This document shows positions 24,309-32,097 of a stretch of 34,163 nucleotides of DNA, one piece after another (within the stretch, counting starts at the first letter, position 1; each line of letters opens with the position of its first letter). Position numbers and translations under genes: made by a program. Below the pieces are notes generated by a model that had not been told where the DNA came from, made no database searches, and saw nothing but the letters and a program-made list of their open reading frames with translations. Source of the DNA: CAZEQD01 sp964514305 (GTDB taxonomy: Bacteria > Acidobacteriota > Aminicenantia > Aminicenantales > Aminicenantaceae); assembly GCA_964514305.1 (NCBI GenBank), contig CAZEQD010000021.1, forward strand, positions 1 through 34,163. The letters are read 5' to 3'.

Positions 24309-25745
24309 CTACTTCTTCTTTTTACCAAAAACGTCCATGGTTAATATATCTTTTAAGCTAAAACCTTTTTTCTTTTCTTTAACCCTCGAAACACCCAATT
24401 CGCGCAAAGCAATTTTATGCTCAGGATCAAAACGCAAAGCTTTTTCAAATTGCTTCCTGCCTTTAATATTCAATCCTTCATTTTTATATAAAAGGCCTAG
24501 ACCTACGTAAGCTTCAGGATTCCAAGGGGATAATTTGATAGCTTTTAGAAAATCTTCCTCGGCTTTTCTATGGAGTCCCTGAATTTTTGCTTCAATTAAA
24601 GCTCGAAGTAAATAATAATTCCCCTGATTAGGAACTAATCTTATGGCTTCTTCCAATAAAATCAAAGCATCCTCGTAGATGCCCATATCGTAAAGGGTTT
24701 TGGCCTTGCGAAATTTTGTTTCTGCTTTTTTAGCTGTATCATTTTTGTTCTCTGGGGATAAGACAGCCAGATCAGAGTTATAGCTGCGCCTTTTAGCCTC
24801 ATCGCTGAGAACACTATAAGCTTTGGTAATATAAGAGAAAATTTCCTTAGTCTTCTCCAAGATCTCAGAAGGCATTTCCTGACTAAAAAGGTCAGGATGG
24901 TAGCGGCGGGCCAGCTGGAAATAAGCTTTTTTTATTTCTGCCTGAGAAGCAGTCGGTTCTACTTTTAATATTTGATAATAATTCATGTGAGAAAAGTTAT
25001 CACTCAAACTAATGATCTCATCTAATCTGCGGCGCATTTCATCAGGAATGCCCTCCTTTACTTCAACAGAACCTTTATCTTGGCTTTTAAAGTCTATTAA
25101 ATTTAAACAATATAAAAGAAAAAGGCTTTTCCAAAATACCTGGGGGCTGAGCTTGGCCTGGGGAAAAAGCGCAGCCGCTGAACTCAAACCGTCAACAATT
25201 GTTAAAATGTCTCTTTCTTCCTCAGTCAAGCGGTGAAAAAATTCCTTCCCTTTGAGAACAGGAATCCTATCCTGAAGTAACAGTTGGAGAGAAGAATCAA
25301 ACTTCATTCGCCTTATTCCGTCCTCAATTAAAAGAGGAAGTTCAATCTTTGTTTCCAGAACTTGTTCAAAAAAACCCTGAATAGGCTGAAACTTAAATTC
25401 TCCTTCAAAGTAGGGAAAAATATTTAAGGCAATTTCTCTTATTTGATAAGAAAGTCCCTCTTGTAAATCTTGTCTCGTAATGAGGCCTTGCCTGATAAGT
25501 TCCTGTCCAATATTTTTCTGGGGTTCAATATAATCCTCGATTTGGGCATAATCATTTTCTGAAATCTTGCCTAATTTAAATAAGACTTTTCCCAGAAGCT
25601 CTGGCCGCTGGTTTGTTTTAGCAAAAATAAGAAAGCCATCCTGAAAAAAGAGATATTTATGGATATCCTGATAATGAAAAATAAGTCGGCCGCTTTTTTT
25701 ATTTAAATATATATCTTTTAAGTAACATCCTATATGTTCGATCAT
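24309..25745 (-). CDS. J-domain protein with N-terminal DUF4388-like and C-terminal TPR regions
   Basis: A 478-aa cytosolic multidomain protein. Residues 1-125 resemble DUF4388/PATAN-type modules (GRLIFHYQDIHKYLFFQDG, GKVLFKLGKISENDY, LIRQGLITRQDLQEGL). Residues 150-220 are an unassigned helical linker. A J domain lies at about 254-325 with the essential HPD at 283-285 (LARRYHPDLF), so it can stimulate a DnaK. Residues 340-455 contain three TPR-like units (KAKTLYDMGIYEDALILLEEA, EAYVGLGLLYKNEG). It lacks the Gly/Phe and zinc regions of DnaJ proper. The architecture is known from delta-proteobacteria-like and candidate phyla and suggests chaperone recruitment by a signalling or motility module. 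The start ATG has no clear ribosome-binding site. Confidence 0.85.
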   Translation of the reverse strand: MIEHIGCYLKDIYLNKKSGRLIFHYQDIHKYLFFQDGFLIFAKTNQRPELLGKVLFKLGKISENDYAQIEDYIEPQKNIGQELIRQGLITRQDLQEGLSYQIREIALNIFPYFEGEFKFQPIQGFFEQVLETKIELPLLIEDGIRRMKFDSSLQLLLQDRIPVLKGKEFFHRLTEEERDILTIVDGLSSAAALFPQAKLSPQVFWKSLFLLYCLNLIDFKSQDKGSVEVKEGIPDEMRRRLDEIISLSDNFSHMNYYQILKVEPTASQAEIKKAYFQLARRYHPDLFSQEMPSEILEKTKEIFSYITKAYSVLSDEAKRRSYNSDLAVLSPENKNDTAKKAETKFRKAKTLYDMGIYEDALILLEEAIRLVPNQGNYYLLRALIEAKIQGLHRKAEEDFLKAIKLSPWNPEAYVGLGLLYKNEGLNIKGRKQFEKALRFDPEHKIALRELGVSRVKEKKKGFSLKDILTMDVFGKKKK

Positions 25746-25910
25746 GGCTAACCTTTGGCTGCTTTTTTTCCGTTTTCAATTATTAACAACTCACACCTAC
25801 ACCTAATTATAATATTTCGCTCAAAATATAATGCAACCTGCTCATTTTTTTTATTATAGACTTCTAATCCTAAATTGCAAAGGCGAAGAAATTATGATAT
25901 TTCTTTTAAC

Positions 25911-26759
25911 ATGAAAGTTGCCTTGGCCCAAATAGCTCCACATTTGGGAAAAATAAATAAAAATTTTGATCTTCATCTTAAATGGATAAACAAAGCCATT
26001 AAAGAAAAAGTCGACCTTCTGATATTTCCCGAACTAAGCTTAACTGGCTATAATCTCAACGATTTAGCCGAAGAAGTGGCTTTAAAGCCAGCTAAAGCCT
26101 CAGTTTTCTCAGAGTTAAAAGATCTAAGCCGCCGTCTTTCACTTATAGTAGGCTTTGTTGAAGAAAAAGAAAGAGGTCTTTTTTACAACTCTGCAGCTTT
26201 TATCTCTAGGGGCAAAATTGTTCATATTCACCGCAAAGTTTTTCTGCCTACTTATGGTTTTTTAGAAGAGGGCAAGTTTTTTGCTCAGGGAAGAAGTTTC
26301 AAAACATTTAAAACCCCCTGGGGCCCAATGGGCCTGGAAATATGCTACGATTTTCTTCACTATAGCTCCAGCTATTTGCTTTTTGTCGGTGGGGCAGAGA
26401 TAATCATTATTATCAGCGCCTCTCCTGGCCGGGGTCTTTCTGAAAAGGACAATTATCAAAGCTGCCGCATGTGGGAATTGATGGGGGAGGCTATATCACG
26501 TTTTTCATCTGTCTATCTAATTTACTGCAATCGGGTCGGATTTGAAGACGGAAAACATTTTGCCGGAGGCTCTTTTATTTTCAATCCTTCAGGAGAGATG
26601 GTCGCCCAAGCTCCTTATCTTGACCAGCATTTTTTAATTAAAGAAATAGACTTAGAAAAAATAAAAGAAGCTCGTAAAAAATGGCCCTATCGAAGAGATG
26701 AAAAGCCTGAAATTATAGCCAATGCCCTAAAGATGATCATCAACGATGTTAAAGATTAA
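25911..26759 (+). CDS. Nitrilase-family glutaminase partner of NAD synthase
   Basis: A 282-aa carbon-nitrogen hydrolase with the Glu-Lys-Cys triad: Glu41 in IFPELSLTGYN, Lys109 in HIHRKVFLPTYG and Cys145 in GLEICYDFLH. It overlaps nadE by 14 bases. This pattern fits the glutaminase half of glutamine-dependent NAD synthetase, which releases ammonia for NadE; in many bacteria the two are fused. I use the ATG at 25911, where the fold begins (MKVALAQIAPHLGKI). A TTG at 25875 would add 12 unconvincing residues. It could instead be a general amidase, but the overlap favours the NAD role. Confidence 0.82.
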   Translation: MKVALAQIAPHLGKINKNFDLHLKWINKAIKEKVDLLIFPELSLTGYNLNDLAEEVALKPAKASVFSELKDLSRRLSLIVGFVEEKERGLFYNSAAFISRGKIVHIHRKVFLPTYGFLEEGKFFAQGRSFKTFKTPWGPMGLEICYDFLHYSSSYLLFVGGAEIIIIISASPGRGLSEKDNYQSCRMWELMGEAISRFSSVYLIYCNRVGFEDGKHFAGGSFIFNPSGEMVAQAPYLDQHFLIKEIDLEKIKEARKKWPYRRDEKPEIIANALKMIINDVKD

Positions 26760-27561
26760 CCCTTCTTTGGTGGAAAAAGTTCTCGTTTCTTTTATTAAGG
26801 AGGAATTGTTTAAAACCCAATTTAAAAAGGCGATAATAGGCCTTTCAGGCGGAGTTGATTCCTCAGTATGTACTTTCTTAGCTACTAAAGCCTTGTCTCC
26901 AGCCATGGTGATAGGTCTCATCATGCCTTATGGACAAACTTTTAATCAAGACATTGACGATGCCCGAGAGGTAGCCCAAATATTAGGAATCCAAAGCTAT
27001 CTTATTGACATATCTCCCACGATAGATGCTTATTATTCCAATCACCCTACTGCTAATAAAAAGCTTAAAGGCAACAAAATGGCCAGAGAAAGAATGGCTA
27101 TCCTTTATGATTTTTCTGCTCGAGAGAAAGCTATAATCCTGGGAACCAGCAATAAAACAGAACTGCTTCTGGGCTACGGAACTATCCATGGAGATATGGC
27201 CTGTGGGTTAAATCCTTTAGGTGATCTTTATAAAACTCAAATCAGACAACTAGCCGCCCACCTTGGTCTTCCCCAAAGAATTTGTGACAAAACTCCAACT
27301 GCAGGCCTCTGGCCTGGGCAGACTGATGAAAAAGAGCTGGGTTTTACTTACGAGAAGGCAGACCAAATTCTATACTTATTGGTCGATGAAAGAAAATCGA
27401 AAAAAGAGGTGATTGCGGCCGGTTTCCAAAGAAAAGAAGTTGAAAAAATAATCAATTTAATAAAAAAATCTCAATTCAAAAGAAGATTACCTCCCATCCC
27501 TAAATTGTCTTTCCGAACCATCGGTCATGATTTCCTCTATCCCTATGATTGGGAGAAATAA
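26746..27561 (+). CDS. nadE: NAD synthase (NadE)
   Basis: A 271-aa NadE that amidates nicotinic acid adenine dinucleotide to NAD+ using ATP. It has the ATP-pyrophosphatase P-loop GLSGGVDSS (residues 32-40), then KMARERMAILYDFSA, ILGTSNKTELLLGYGTIHGD, NPLGDLYKTQIRQLA and the substrate loop TPTAGLWPGQTDEKELG. Length fits the stand-alone NH3-dependent type. It overlaps the preceding glutaminase by 14 bases and is followed directly by rsmI, so the three are probably co-translated. Confidence 0.95.
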   Translation: MLKINPSLVEKVLVSFIKEELFKTQFKKAIIGLSGGVDSSVCTFLATKALSPAMVIGLIMPYGQTFNQDIDDAREVAQILGIQSYLIDISPTIDAYYSNHPTANKKLKGNKMARERMAILYDFSAREKAIILGTSNKTELLLGYGTIHGDMACGLNPLGDLYKTQIRQLAAHLGLPQRICDKTPTAGLWPGQTDEKELGFTYEKADQILYLLVDERKSKKEVIAAGFQRKEVEKIINLIKKSQFKRRLPPIPKLSFRTIGHDFLYPYDWEK

Positions 27562-27572
27562 TCACTATCATC

Positions 27573-28283
27573 ATGCCCCCTCCAACAAAAAATGAAAAAT
27601 GTCCGGCTAAAGGCATCCTCTATATAGTAGGAACTCCTATAGGAAATCTTGAAGATTTAACCATCAGGGCTCTTAATGTCCTCAAAAAAGTGCATTTTAT
27701 TGCTTGCGAGGATACTCGCCAAACAAGAAAGCTCCTCAATAAATACAAAATAAAAAAAGAATTAATAAGTTATTATTATCCTCGAGAAAATCAAAAACTA
27801 ATAAAAATTATTAGCCTCTTGCTCCAAGGCAAAGATGTAGCCCTTGTCTCCGATGCTGGCACTCCTGGCATTTCTGATCCCGGCTATCCTTTAATAAAAG
27901 AAGCTATTAGCCGAGGCATAGAAATAGTATCTATCCCTGGAGCTTCAGCCTTAATTACTGCTCTAGCAGCTTCGGGATTAGCAACTCATAGGTTCCTTTT
28001 TCTCGGCTTTCCTCCCATCAAAAAAGAAGCATTAAAAAAATTATTGGAATCTTTAAAATCAGAAACAGGTACTCTCATTTTTTACTTACCAACCAGAAGA
28101 ATCCCTTTTTTTCTCAACCTTGTCAGAGAAATAATCGGTAATAGGCAAGTGGTGGTTGCTAGAGAATTGACTAAAGTTCACGAAGAGTTCGTGAGAGGAA
28201 CAGCTCAGGAATTACTGGAACAGCTTGAAAACAAAAAAATTAAGGGAGAAGCCACCATCTTAATCCAAGGATCAAATAAGTGA
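27573..28283 (+). CDS. rsmI: 16S rRNA 2'-O-ribose C1402 methyltransferase
   Basis: A tetrapyrrole-methylase-fold SAM enzyme that 2'-O-methylates C1402 in the 16S decoding centre. Landmarks are LYIVGTPIGNLEDLTIRAL, ACEDTRQTRKLL, ALVSDAGTPGISDPG, SIPGASALITALAASGL and a C-terminal VVVARELTKVHEEFVRG. I use the ATG at 27573, about 236 aa. A TTG at 27549, inside nadE, would give 244 aa. Neither has a well-spaced ribosome-binding site: GGAG at 27552 is 17 bases away. It is last in the glutaminase-nadE-rsmI run. Confidence 0.93.
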   Translation: MPPPTKNEKCPAKGILYIVGTPIGNLEDLTIRALNVLKKVHFIACEDTRQTRKLLNKYKIKKELISYYYPRENQKLIKIISLLLQGKDVALVSDAGTPGISDPGYPLIKEAISRGIEIVSIPGASALITALAASGLATHRFLFLGFPPIKKEALKKLLESLKSETGTLIFYLPTRRIPFFLNLVREIIGNRQVVVARELTKVHEEFVRGTAQELLEQLENKKIKGEATILIQGSNK

Positions 28284-28545
28284 GGAGTGAGGAATAAGAA
28301 GAAAAATGTGAGGAGCGGAAAGAGCTGTAGGATCTGCTGCCCCCTATCAGACCGTCCTTTGTAAAGTGAGTTGTATGGTCTGCTGTTGCCAGTGGGGTGT
28401 ATAATTACGCACAGAAAAAATTTGAAAGTTGAAAGAAAATAGATAGAAGGGAAGAAAGATCTGTAGAGCCCGCTCTCCCTAGCCGACCGTACAGCCCTAT
28501 ATTAAAGGATGTAAATATAAAAAATGAAAAAATTAAAAAAAATAC

Positions 28546-28574
28546 TTGACAAATATAGACTAAAATATTATATT
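28546..28574 (+). promoter_or_regulatory. Sigma-70 promoter of the hsp20 gene
   Basis: TTGACA at 28546-28551 and TATATT at 28569-28574 have 17-base spacing, the same design as the citrate synthase promoter. No CIRCE or sigma-32-like element is seen. Confidence 0.75.
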
Positions 28575-28592
28575 AATAACAGACTCAGATAT

Positions 28593-28604
28593 TAAGGAGG
28601 TGAT
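28593..28604 (+). promoter_or_regulatory. Maximal Shine-Dalgarno of hsp20
   Basis: TAAGGAGGTGAT is a full 12-base complement of the usual 16S rRNA 3' end. It ends 3 bases before the ATG, leaving about seven bases after the AGGAGG core. Very strong initiation is expected. Confidence 0.7.
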
Positions 28605-28607
28605 AAA

Positions 28608-29072
28608 ATGGCTATCATCAGATGGGATCCATTCAGAGATTTAATCACTTTGAGGGAAAAAATGAACCGTCTTTTTGAGGAAGCTTTTACTTCGCGAGGA
28701 GAGGAGAAGGATTTAGTGGCCAGCACCTGGAGTCCATCAGTCGACATCTACGAGACGGAAAATGCGCTGGTTCTGGCTGCTGAAGTTCCTGGAATTGACG
28801 AAAAAGACATTGAAATTAAAATTGAGGACAACACCCTGAGCCTCAAGGGCGAGAGGAAGTTCGAAAAGGAGACCAAGGAAGAAAATTACCACCGCATCGA
28901 ACGCGCCTATGGTTCTTTCTATCGCTCTTTCACTCTTCCCCACTACATCGATCAAGACAAAATCAAGGCTGAACATGAAAATGGAGTCCTCAAAATAACC
29001 ATGCCCAAAAAGCCGGAGCTTAAACCTCGTAAGGTAAAAATCCTCAAACCCTCAAAAAAGTTAACAAAATAA
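28608..29072 (+). CDS. Small heat-shock protein, Hsp20/alpha-crystallin family
   Basis: A 154-aa ATP-independent holdase chaperone. The N-terminal arm (IIRWDPFRDLITLREKMNRLFEEAF) precedes the alpha-crystallin domain at about 43-140, with VDIYETENALVLAAEVPGI, IEDNTLSLKGERK, YGSFYRSFTLP and the signature ENGVLKITMPK. A C-terminal VKIL gives the I-x-I-like anchor. Length is typical of bacterial class A Hsp20. A strong promoter, a maximal Shine-Dalgarno and an intrinsic terminator make it an independent, highly expressible unit. Confidence 0.96.
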   Translation: MAIIRWDPFRDLITLREKMNRLFEEAFTSRGEEKDLVASTWSPSVDIYETENALVLAAEVPGIDEKDIEIKIEDNTLSLKGERKFEKETKEENYHRIERAYGSFYRSFTLPHYIDQDKIKAEHENGVLKITMPKKPELKPRKVKILKPSKKLTK

Positions 29073-29100
29073 GTAATTCGTCTCTTGATAATTCTTAAAG

Positions 29101-29142
29101 AAAGGCACCTGCGGCCACTTGGTCTCAGGTGCTTTTCTTTTT
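29101..29142. terminator. Intrinsic terminator, hsp20 (probably bidirectional)
   Basis: An 11-bp stem (29101-29111 with 29126-29136, core GCACCTG/CAGGTGC) encloses a 14-base loop and runs into a T-rich tail through 29142. On the minus strand the tail is TTTCTTT, so it may also end the comF transcript that converges on it. Confidence 0.8.
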
Positions 29143-29159
29143 ACATAAAAAGCACTAAA

Positions 29160-29930
29160 TTAAGCCTGGGCTATTGTGACCGCCTTCACTTCTTTGACCC
29201 CACCTTTTAACAAAGTAAGGCTACATTCTTTTAAAGTAGAGCCAGTGGTATAGACATCGTCAACCAATATAACACTCTTTCCCTTAATCTTTTCTTTATG
29301 TCTGATAGCGAAGGCCCCTTTGACATTAGATGCTCTTGGTCCAGCCACTAAAGATGTCTGAGGAAGGGTATTTTTAATCTTAATCAGAACTCTGTTTTCA
29401 AATTTTATTCCCTTAAGTTTAGCCAATTCTTTGGCCATAAGAGCAGCCTGGTTAAAGCCTCTTTCTTTATATCTTTTTTTATGAAGGGGAACAGGTATTA
29501 TTATCTCAATGCCTGCCCACAATTTTTTATCTTGCCCCAGACTTTGCCCAACAAATCGAGCTAAATATTTGCTCAATCGCTTAAATTTACCATATTTATA
29601 AAGAAGAATTATATCTTTGAGATGCCCTCGATACCGGCCAGCGGAACGATGATAAGAATAGGGAGGAAGTTTATGTAAGCAATCAGAACAGAGGTGGTCC
29701 TCGAGTTGGCTATCAAAGAATCGTCCGCAACGCAGACAGACTGAAGTACGGGCAGGCCTAATACTTTCCAGACAGGAATTACAGACAATTTTTTCTTCTG
29801 GAGACTGAAGAAGACAAGAACAAAGCCGGCAGAAAGAAGGAAAAAAAATGAGCTCACTTAATTTTGAACACTCAGTAATGCTTCTCCCAAGCCAAGCAAT
29901 CAGGCTGATCCCTCCTCTTTTTGTTGGCAT
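29160..29930 (-). CDS. ComF-family phosphoribosyltransferase-like protein
   Basis: A 256-aa protein with an N-terminal four-pair cysteine zinc region (CRLC 34-37, C50/C53, C65/C68, C81/C84) and a phosphoribosyltransferase domain ending in the PRPP loop VILVDDVYTTGST. ComF proteins aid uptake of transforming DNA in competent bacteria, and similar ones (GntX) occur widely; the exact activity here is unknown. The N-terminus is uncertain. The ATG at 29930 has no ribosome-binding site and lies in the preceding gene. An AGGAGGG inside the frame points to a later non-ATG start (for example CTG near 29903) overlapping the upstream TGA stop. Confidence 0.85.
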   Translation of the reverse strand: MPTKRGGISLIAWLGRSITECSKLSELIFFPSFCRLCSCLLQSPEEKIVCNSCLESIRPARTSVCLRCGRFFDSQLEDHLCSDCLHKLPPYSYHRSAGRYRGHLKDIILLYKYGKFKRLSKYLARFVGQSLGQDKKLWAGIEIIIPVPLHKKRYKERGFNQAALMAKELAKLKGIKFENRVLIKIKNTLPQTSLVAGPRASNVKGAFAIRHKEKIKGKSVILVDDVYTTGSTLKECSLTLLKGGVKEVKAVTIAQA

Positions 29931-30250
29931 TCAATACAATATAGGGCCCAGGGAATGACCTCAAGTCTTTTTTTACTGATTTCTTTATGACATCTCTCAC
30001 AGATACCATATTGGCAAATCTCAATTTTCTTTAAAGCTTCATCAATTTGTCGTAGCTGCTGACGCTCTGCATCAGATAGACTTAAAAGGAACTCCTTGGT
30101 ATAAGAAGTTTCGGCTCTATCACCCACATCCTGAGCTATTTCTGGCCCAACCTCTTTACTTTCGTTATATACTTTACTCAGTTTATTAATAATTTCATTC
30201 TTTCTTTGCAATAACTTCTTTTTGTAATGTTCCTTTTCTTTTTTATTCAA
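29900..30250 (-). CDS. DksA/TraR-type zinc-finger protein
   Basis: A 116-aa protein with a long N-terminal helical hairpin and a C4 zinc finger: Cys84/Cys87 in YGICERCHKEI and Cys105/Cys108 in LYCIECQ. The hairpin tip has DVGDRA (Asp41, Asp44, Ala46), matching the DxxDxA motif with which DksA acts in the RNA polymerase secondary channel with ppGpp. It is shorter than E. coli DksA (151 aa), as is common outside proteobacteria. A G-rich AAGGGGG run precedes the ATG. It sits between rlmH and comF with an 11-base gap to the former. Confidence 0.9.
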   Translation of the reverse strand: MNKKEKEHYKKKLLQRKNEIINKLSKVYNESKEVGPEIAQDVGDRAETSYTKEFLLSLSDAERQQLRQIDEALKKIEICQYGICERCHKEISKKRLEVIPWALYCIECQQKEEGSA

Positions 30251-30261
30251 AACATACCCCC

Positions 30262-30729
30262 TTACTTAGCGTATTTTAATCCTTTCATAATGGTTAAAGA
30301 ACGATAAATCTGTTCTAACAAAATGAGGCGTATTAATTCATGAGAAAAGGTCATTTTAGATAAAGACAGAAGAAAATTAGCCTTCTTTAATATCTTCTCT
30401 TCCAGCCCTAAAAAGCCTCCTCCTACAAATGTGATGAAAGAAGGCGAAGCAGAACTTATTTTCTCTAAAAACAGGGCGAATTCAGTCGAACTCATTTCTT
30501 GACCTCTATCAGAAAGGCAGATAATATAGCCATCATTTAAGTATTTTTCAAGTGCCTGGCCTTCAATTTTTTTAATCCTCTTTTCAAATTTTTCAGAAAT
30601 ACCTCTGGTTTCTCTGGTTTCAATAATCTCACACTTTTCAAGGCGGTTTATTTTTCTCAGATAAAAATCTTGTAAACTTCTTATAGCCTGGTTTCGCGTT
30701 TTGCCCGGCCAGACAATTCTCAATCTCAT
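30262..30729 (-). CDS. rlmH: 23S rRNA (pseudouridine1915-N3)-methyltransferase
   Basis: A 155-aa SPOUT-class enzyme that methylates pseudouridine 1915 in helix 69 of 23S rRNA. The family signatures are YIICLSDRGQEMSSTEFA, TFVGGGFLGLEE and the C-terminal knot SLSKMTFSHELIRLILLEQIYRS. I choose the ATG at 30729 (MRLRIVWPGKTRN), which gives the family's usual length. A longer in-frame start at 30813 adds 28 non-conserved residues. AGGGAGAAAGG lies upstream. It follows rsfS after about 330 bases, a gene order shared by many bacteria. Confidence 0.93.
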   Translation of the reverse strand: MRLRIVWPGKTRNQAIRSLQDFYLRKINRLEKCEIIETRETRGISEKFEKRIKKIEGQALEKYLNDGYIICLSDRGQEMSSTEFALFLEKISSASPSFITFVGGGFLGLEEKILKKANFLLSLSKMTFSHELIRLILLEQIYRSLTIMKGLKYAK

Positions 30730-31064
30730 TAATGAGAACCTTTCTCCCTTATTTTTATTTGAATTCTTCTTTAAAATTGACAATAAAATAATGTCAATCT
30801 TCTCAAATGTCAATAATTTTTTTTATAAGAAATTCTCATCTAAAATTAATAGGGGGAACCTCTTATTACGGCTATATTAAAATTAACATAAGCCTCTATC
30901 CAAAGGATTTAATTCTACTTATTATCAAAATTTGGGCTTGTTAAATTTGGCCAGATGGGGAACTAAAGCTTCCTTTTAGAATAGCTATTCCAGACTGGCA
31001 ATAATTTAGAAAAGCAACTCTGGAGAGATAATGATTTCGGTTTTATAAATAAATTTTTTTCTAC

Positions 31065-31436
31065 TCAATAGTATAATTTAAGGGCATCTCCCCATAATTT
31101 CTCTAAAGAATAATACTCTCTTGCCCTCTTAGAAAAAACATGAACAATAAAACTTCCATAGTCCATCAAAATCCATTCAGCATTCTCTTTGCCTTCGATA
31201 CTTAGGGGTCTAATATTTTCTTTTCTAAGTTCTTGCTCAACATTCTCATAAAGAGCTATATTCTGGCGAGGTGAGTTGCCATGAGTGATTATAAAAAAAT
31301 CTGTAAAAGAAGCAATTCCCCTTAAATCAAGAACAACCAACTCTTCTCCCTTTTTAGCTAAGCTGGCCTTTACTCCCATCTTAACTTCCCGGGGAAGACT
31401 TCGTTTGGACAGCTTTGGTGGTAATTCTTTATTCAT
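31065..31436 (-). CDS. rsfS: Ribosomal silencing factor RsfS
   Basis: A 123-aa RsfS/Iojap protein that binds L14 and blocks subunit joining when nutrients are scarce. Core motifs are LDLRGIASFTDFFIITHGNSPRQ, GKENAEWILMDYGSFIVHVF and the C-terminal YYSLEKLWGDA. It begins in an 8-base overlap with nadD and has AGGA six bases before the ATG. The first about 20 residues (basic, Pro-rich) precede the conserved core. Adjacency to nadD is widespread in bacteria. Confidence 0.95.
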   Translation of the reverse strand: MNKELPPKLSKRSLPREVKMGVKASLAKKGEELVVLDLRGIASFTDFFIITHGNSPRQNIALYENVEQELRKENIRPLSIEGKENAEWILMDYGSFIVHVFSKRAREYYSLEKLWGDALKLYY

Positions 31437-32097
31437 TGCTATTCCTGTAAAGGCGATGTCGATATATATATTCTTCCACAGCTTCCGGCATCATTCCTCT
31501 TATTGAACGTCCTTGTTTTATCCTGGACCTAATCTCTGTCGAAGAGACTTCTAAACTATTTATGTCGAAAAGAAATATTTTAAAAGATGAAAAAACTTCT
31601 TCTTTCAGAGAACATAATTCAGATGCTTCATACATCCTGGATTTATATCGGCCTCCCAGAATTTCTTTGGCTTCCTTCAACTCATAACCTGGACGGCTGA
31701 TGACGATAAAAAAGCACTGCTCCAGTACTTTATGGTAATCTTTCCAAGTATCAATTTCCAAAAAAGCATCGATGCCCAAAATAAAGAAAATAAAAGCCTC
31801 TGGGTATAATTTTTTCACTTTCTCCAGGGTAAAAATAGAATAAGACTTACCCTTAGCCTCAATTTCAAGGGCGGAAGGAACGAATCGGGGATAAAGAGAA
31901 GTAGCTAACTTCACCATTTGCAAACGGTGTTGGGGAGAAGCTACCTCAGAAGTTTCTTTATGGGGAGGGATATAAGAAGGAATAAAAAGTATTCTTTTTA
32001 ATTTAAACTTCTCTTGAACATCTTTAGCTGCCTTTAAATGGCCAGCATGAATGGGATTAAATGTTCCTCCAAAAATACCGATTCTATTGCTTTCCAT
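31429..32097 (-). CDS. nadD: Nicotinate-nucleotide adenylyltransferase
   Basis: A 222-aa nucleotidyltransferase that makes deamido-NAD+ from NaMN and ATP, the step before NadE. It has the family signature GIFGGTFNPIHAGHLKAA (residues 7-24), FIPSYIPPHK, FILGIDAFLEIDTWKDY and the C-terminal SSTEIRSRIKQGRSI. Length is normal. It overlaps obgE by 14 bases upstream and rsfS by 8 bases downstream, so the three are tightly coupled. The window thus holds both final NAD-synthesis enzymes. Confidence 0.96.
   Translation of the reverse strand: MESNRIGIFGGTFNPIHAGHLKAAKDVQEKFKLKRILFIPSYIPPHKETSEVASPQHRLQMVKLATSLYPRFVPSALEIEAKGKSYSIFTLEKVKKLYPEAFIFFILGIDAFLEIDTWKDYHKVLEQCFFIVISRPGYELKEAKEILGGRYKSRMYEASELCSLKEEVFSSFKIFLFDINSLEVSSTEIRSRIKQGRSIRGMMPEAVEEYIYRHRLYRNSNE

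Larger units (their letters stand above)
28284..28607. other. Intergenic region before the hsp20 gene
   Basis: The region holds two degenerate copies of a roughly 30-base sequence, both starting CTGTAG and ending GACCGT (28325-28355 and 28461-28490). It also has an inverted pair CAGACC (28348-28353) / GGTCTG, and the hsp20 promoter and ribosome-binding site. No gene is seen. Confidence 0.4.
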
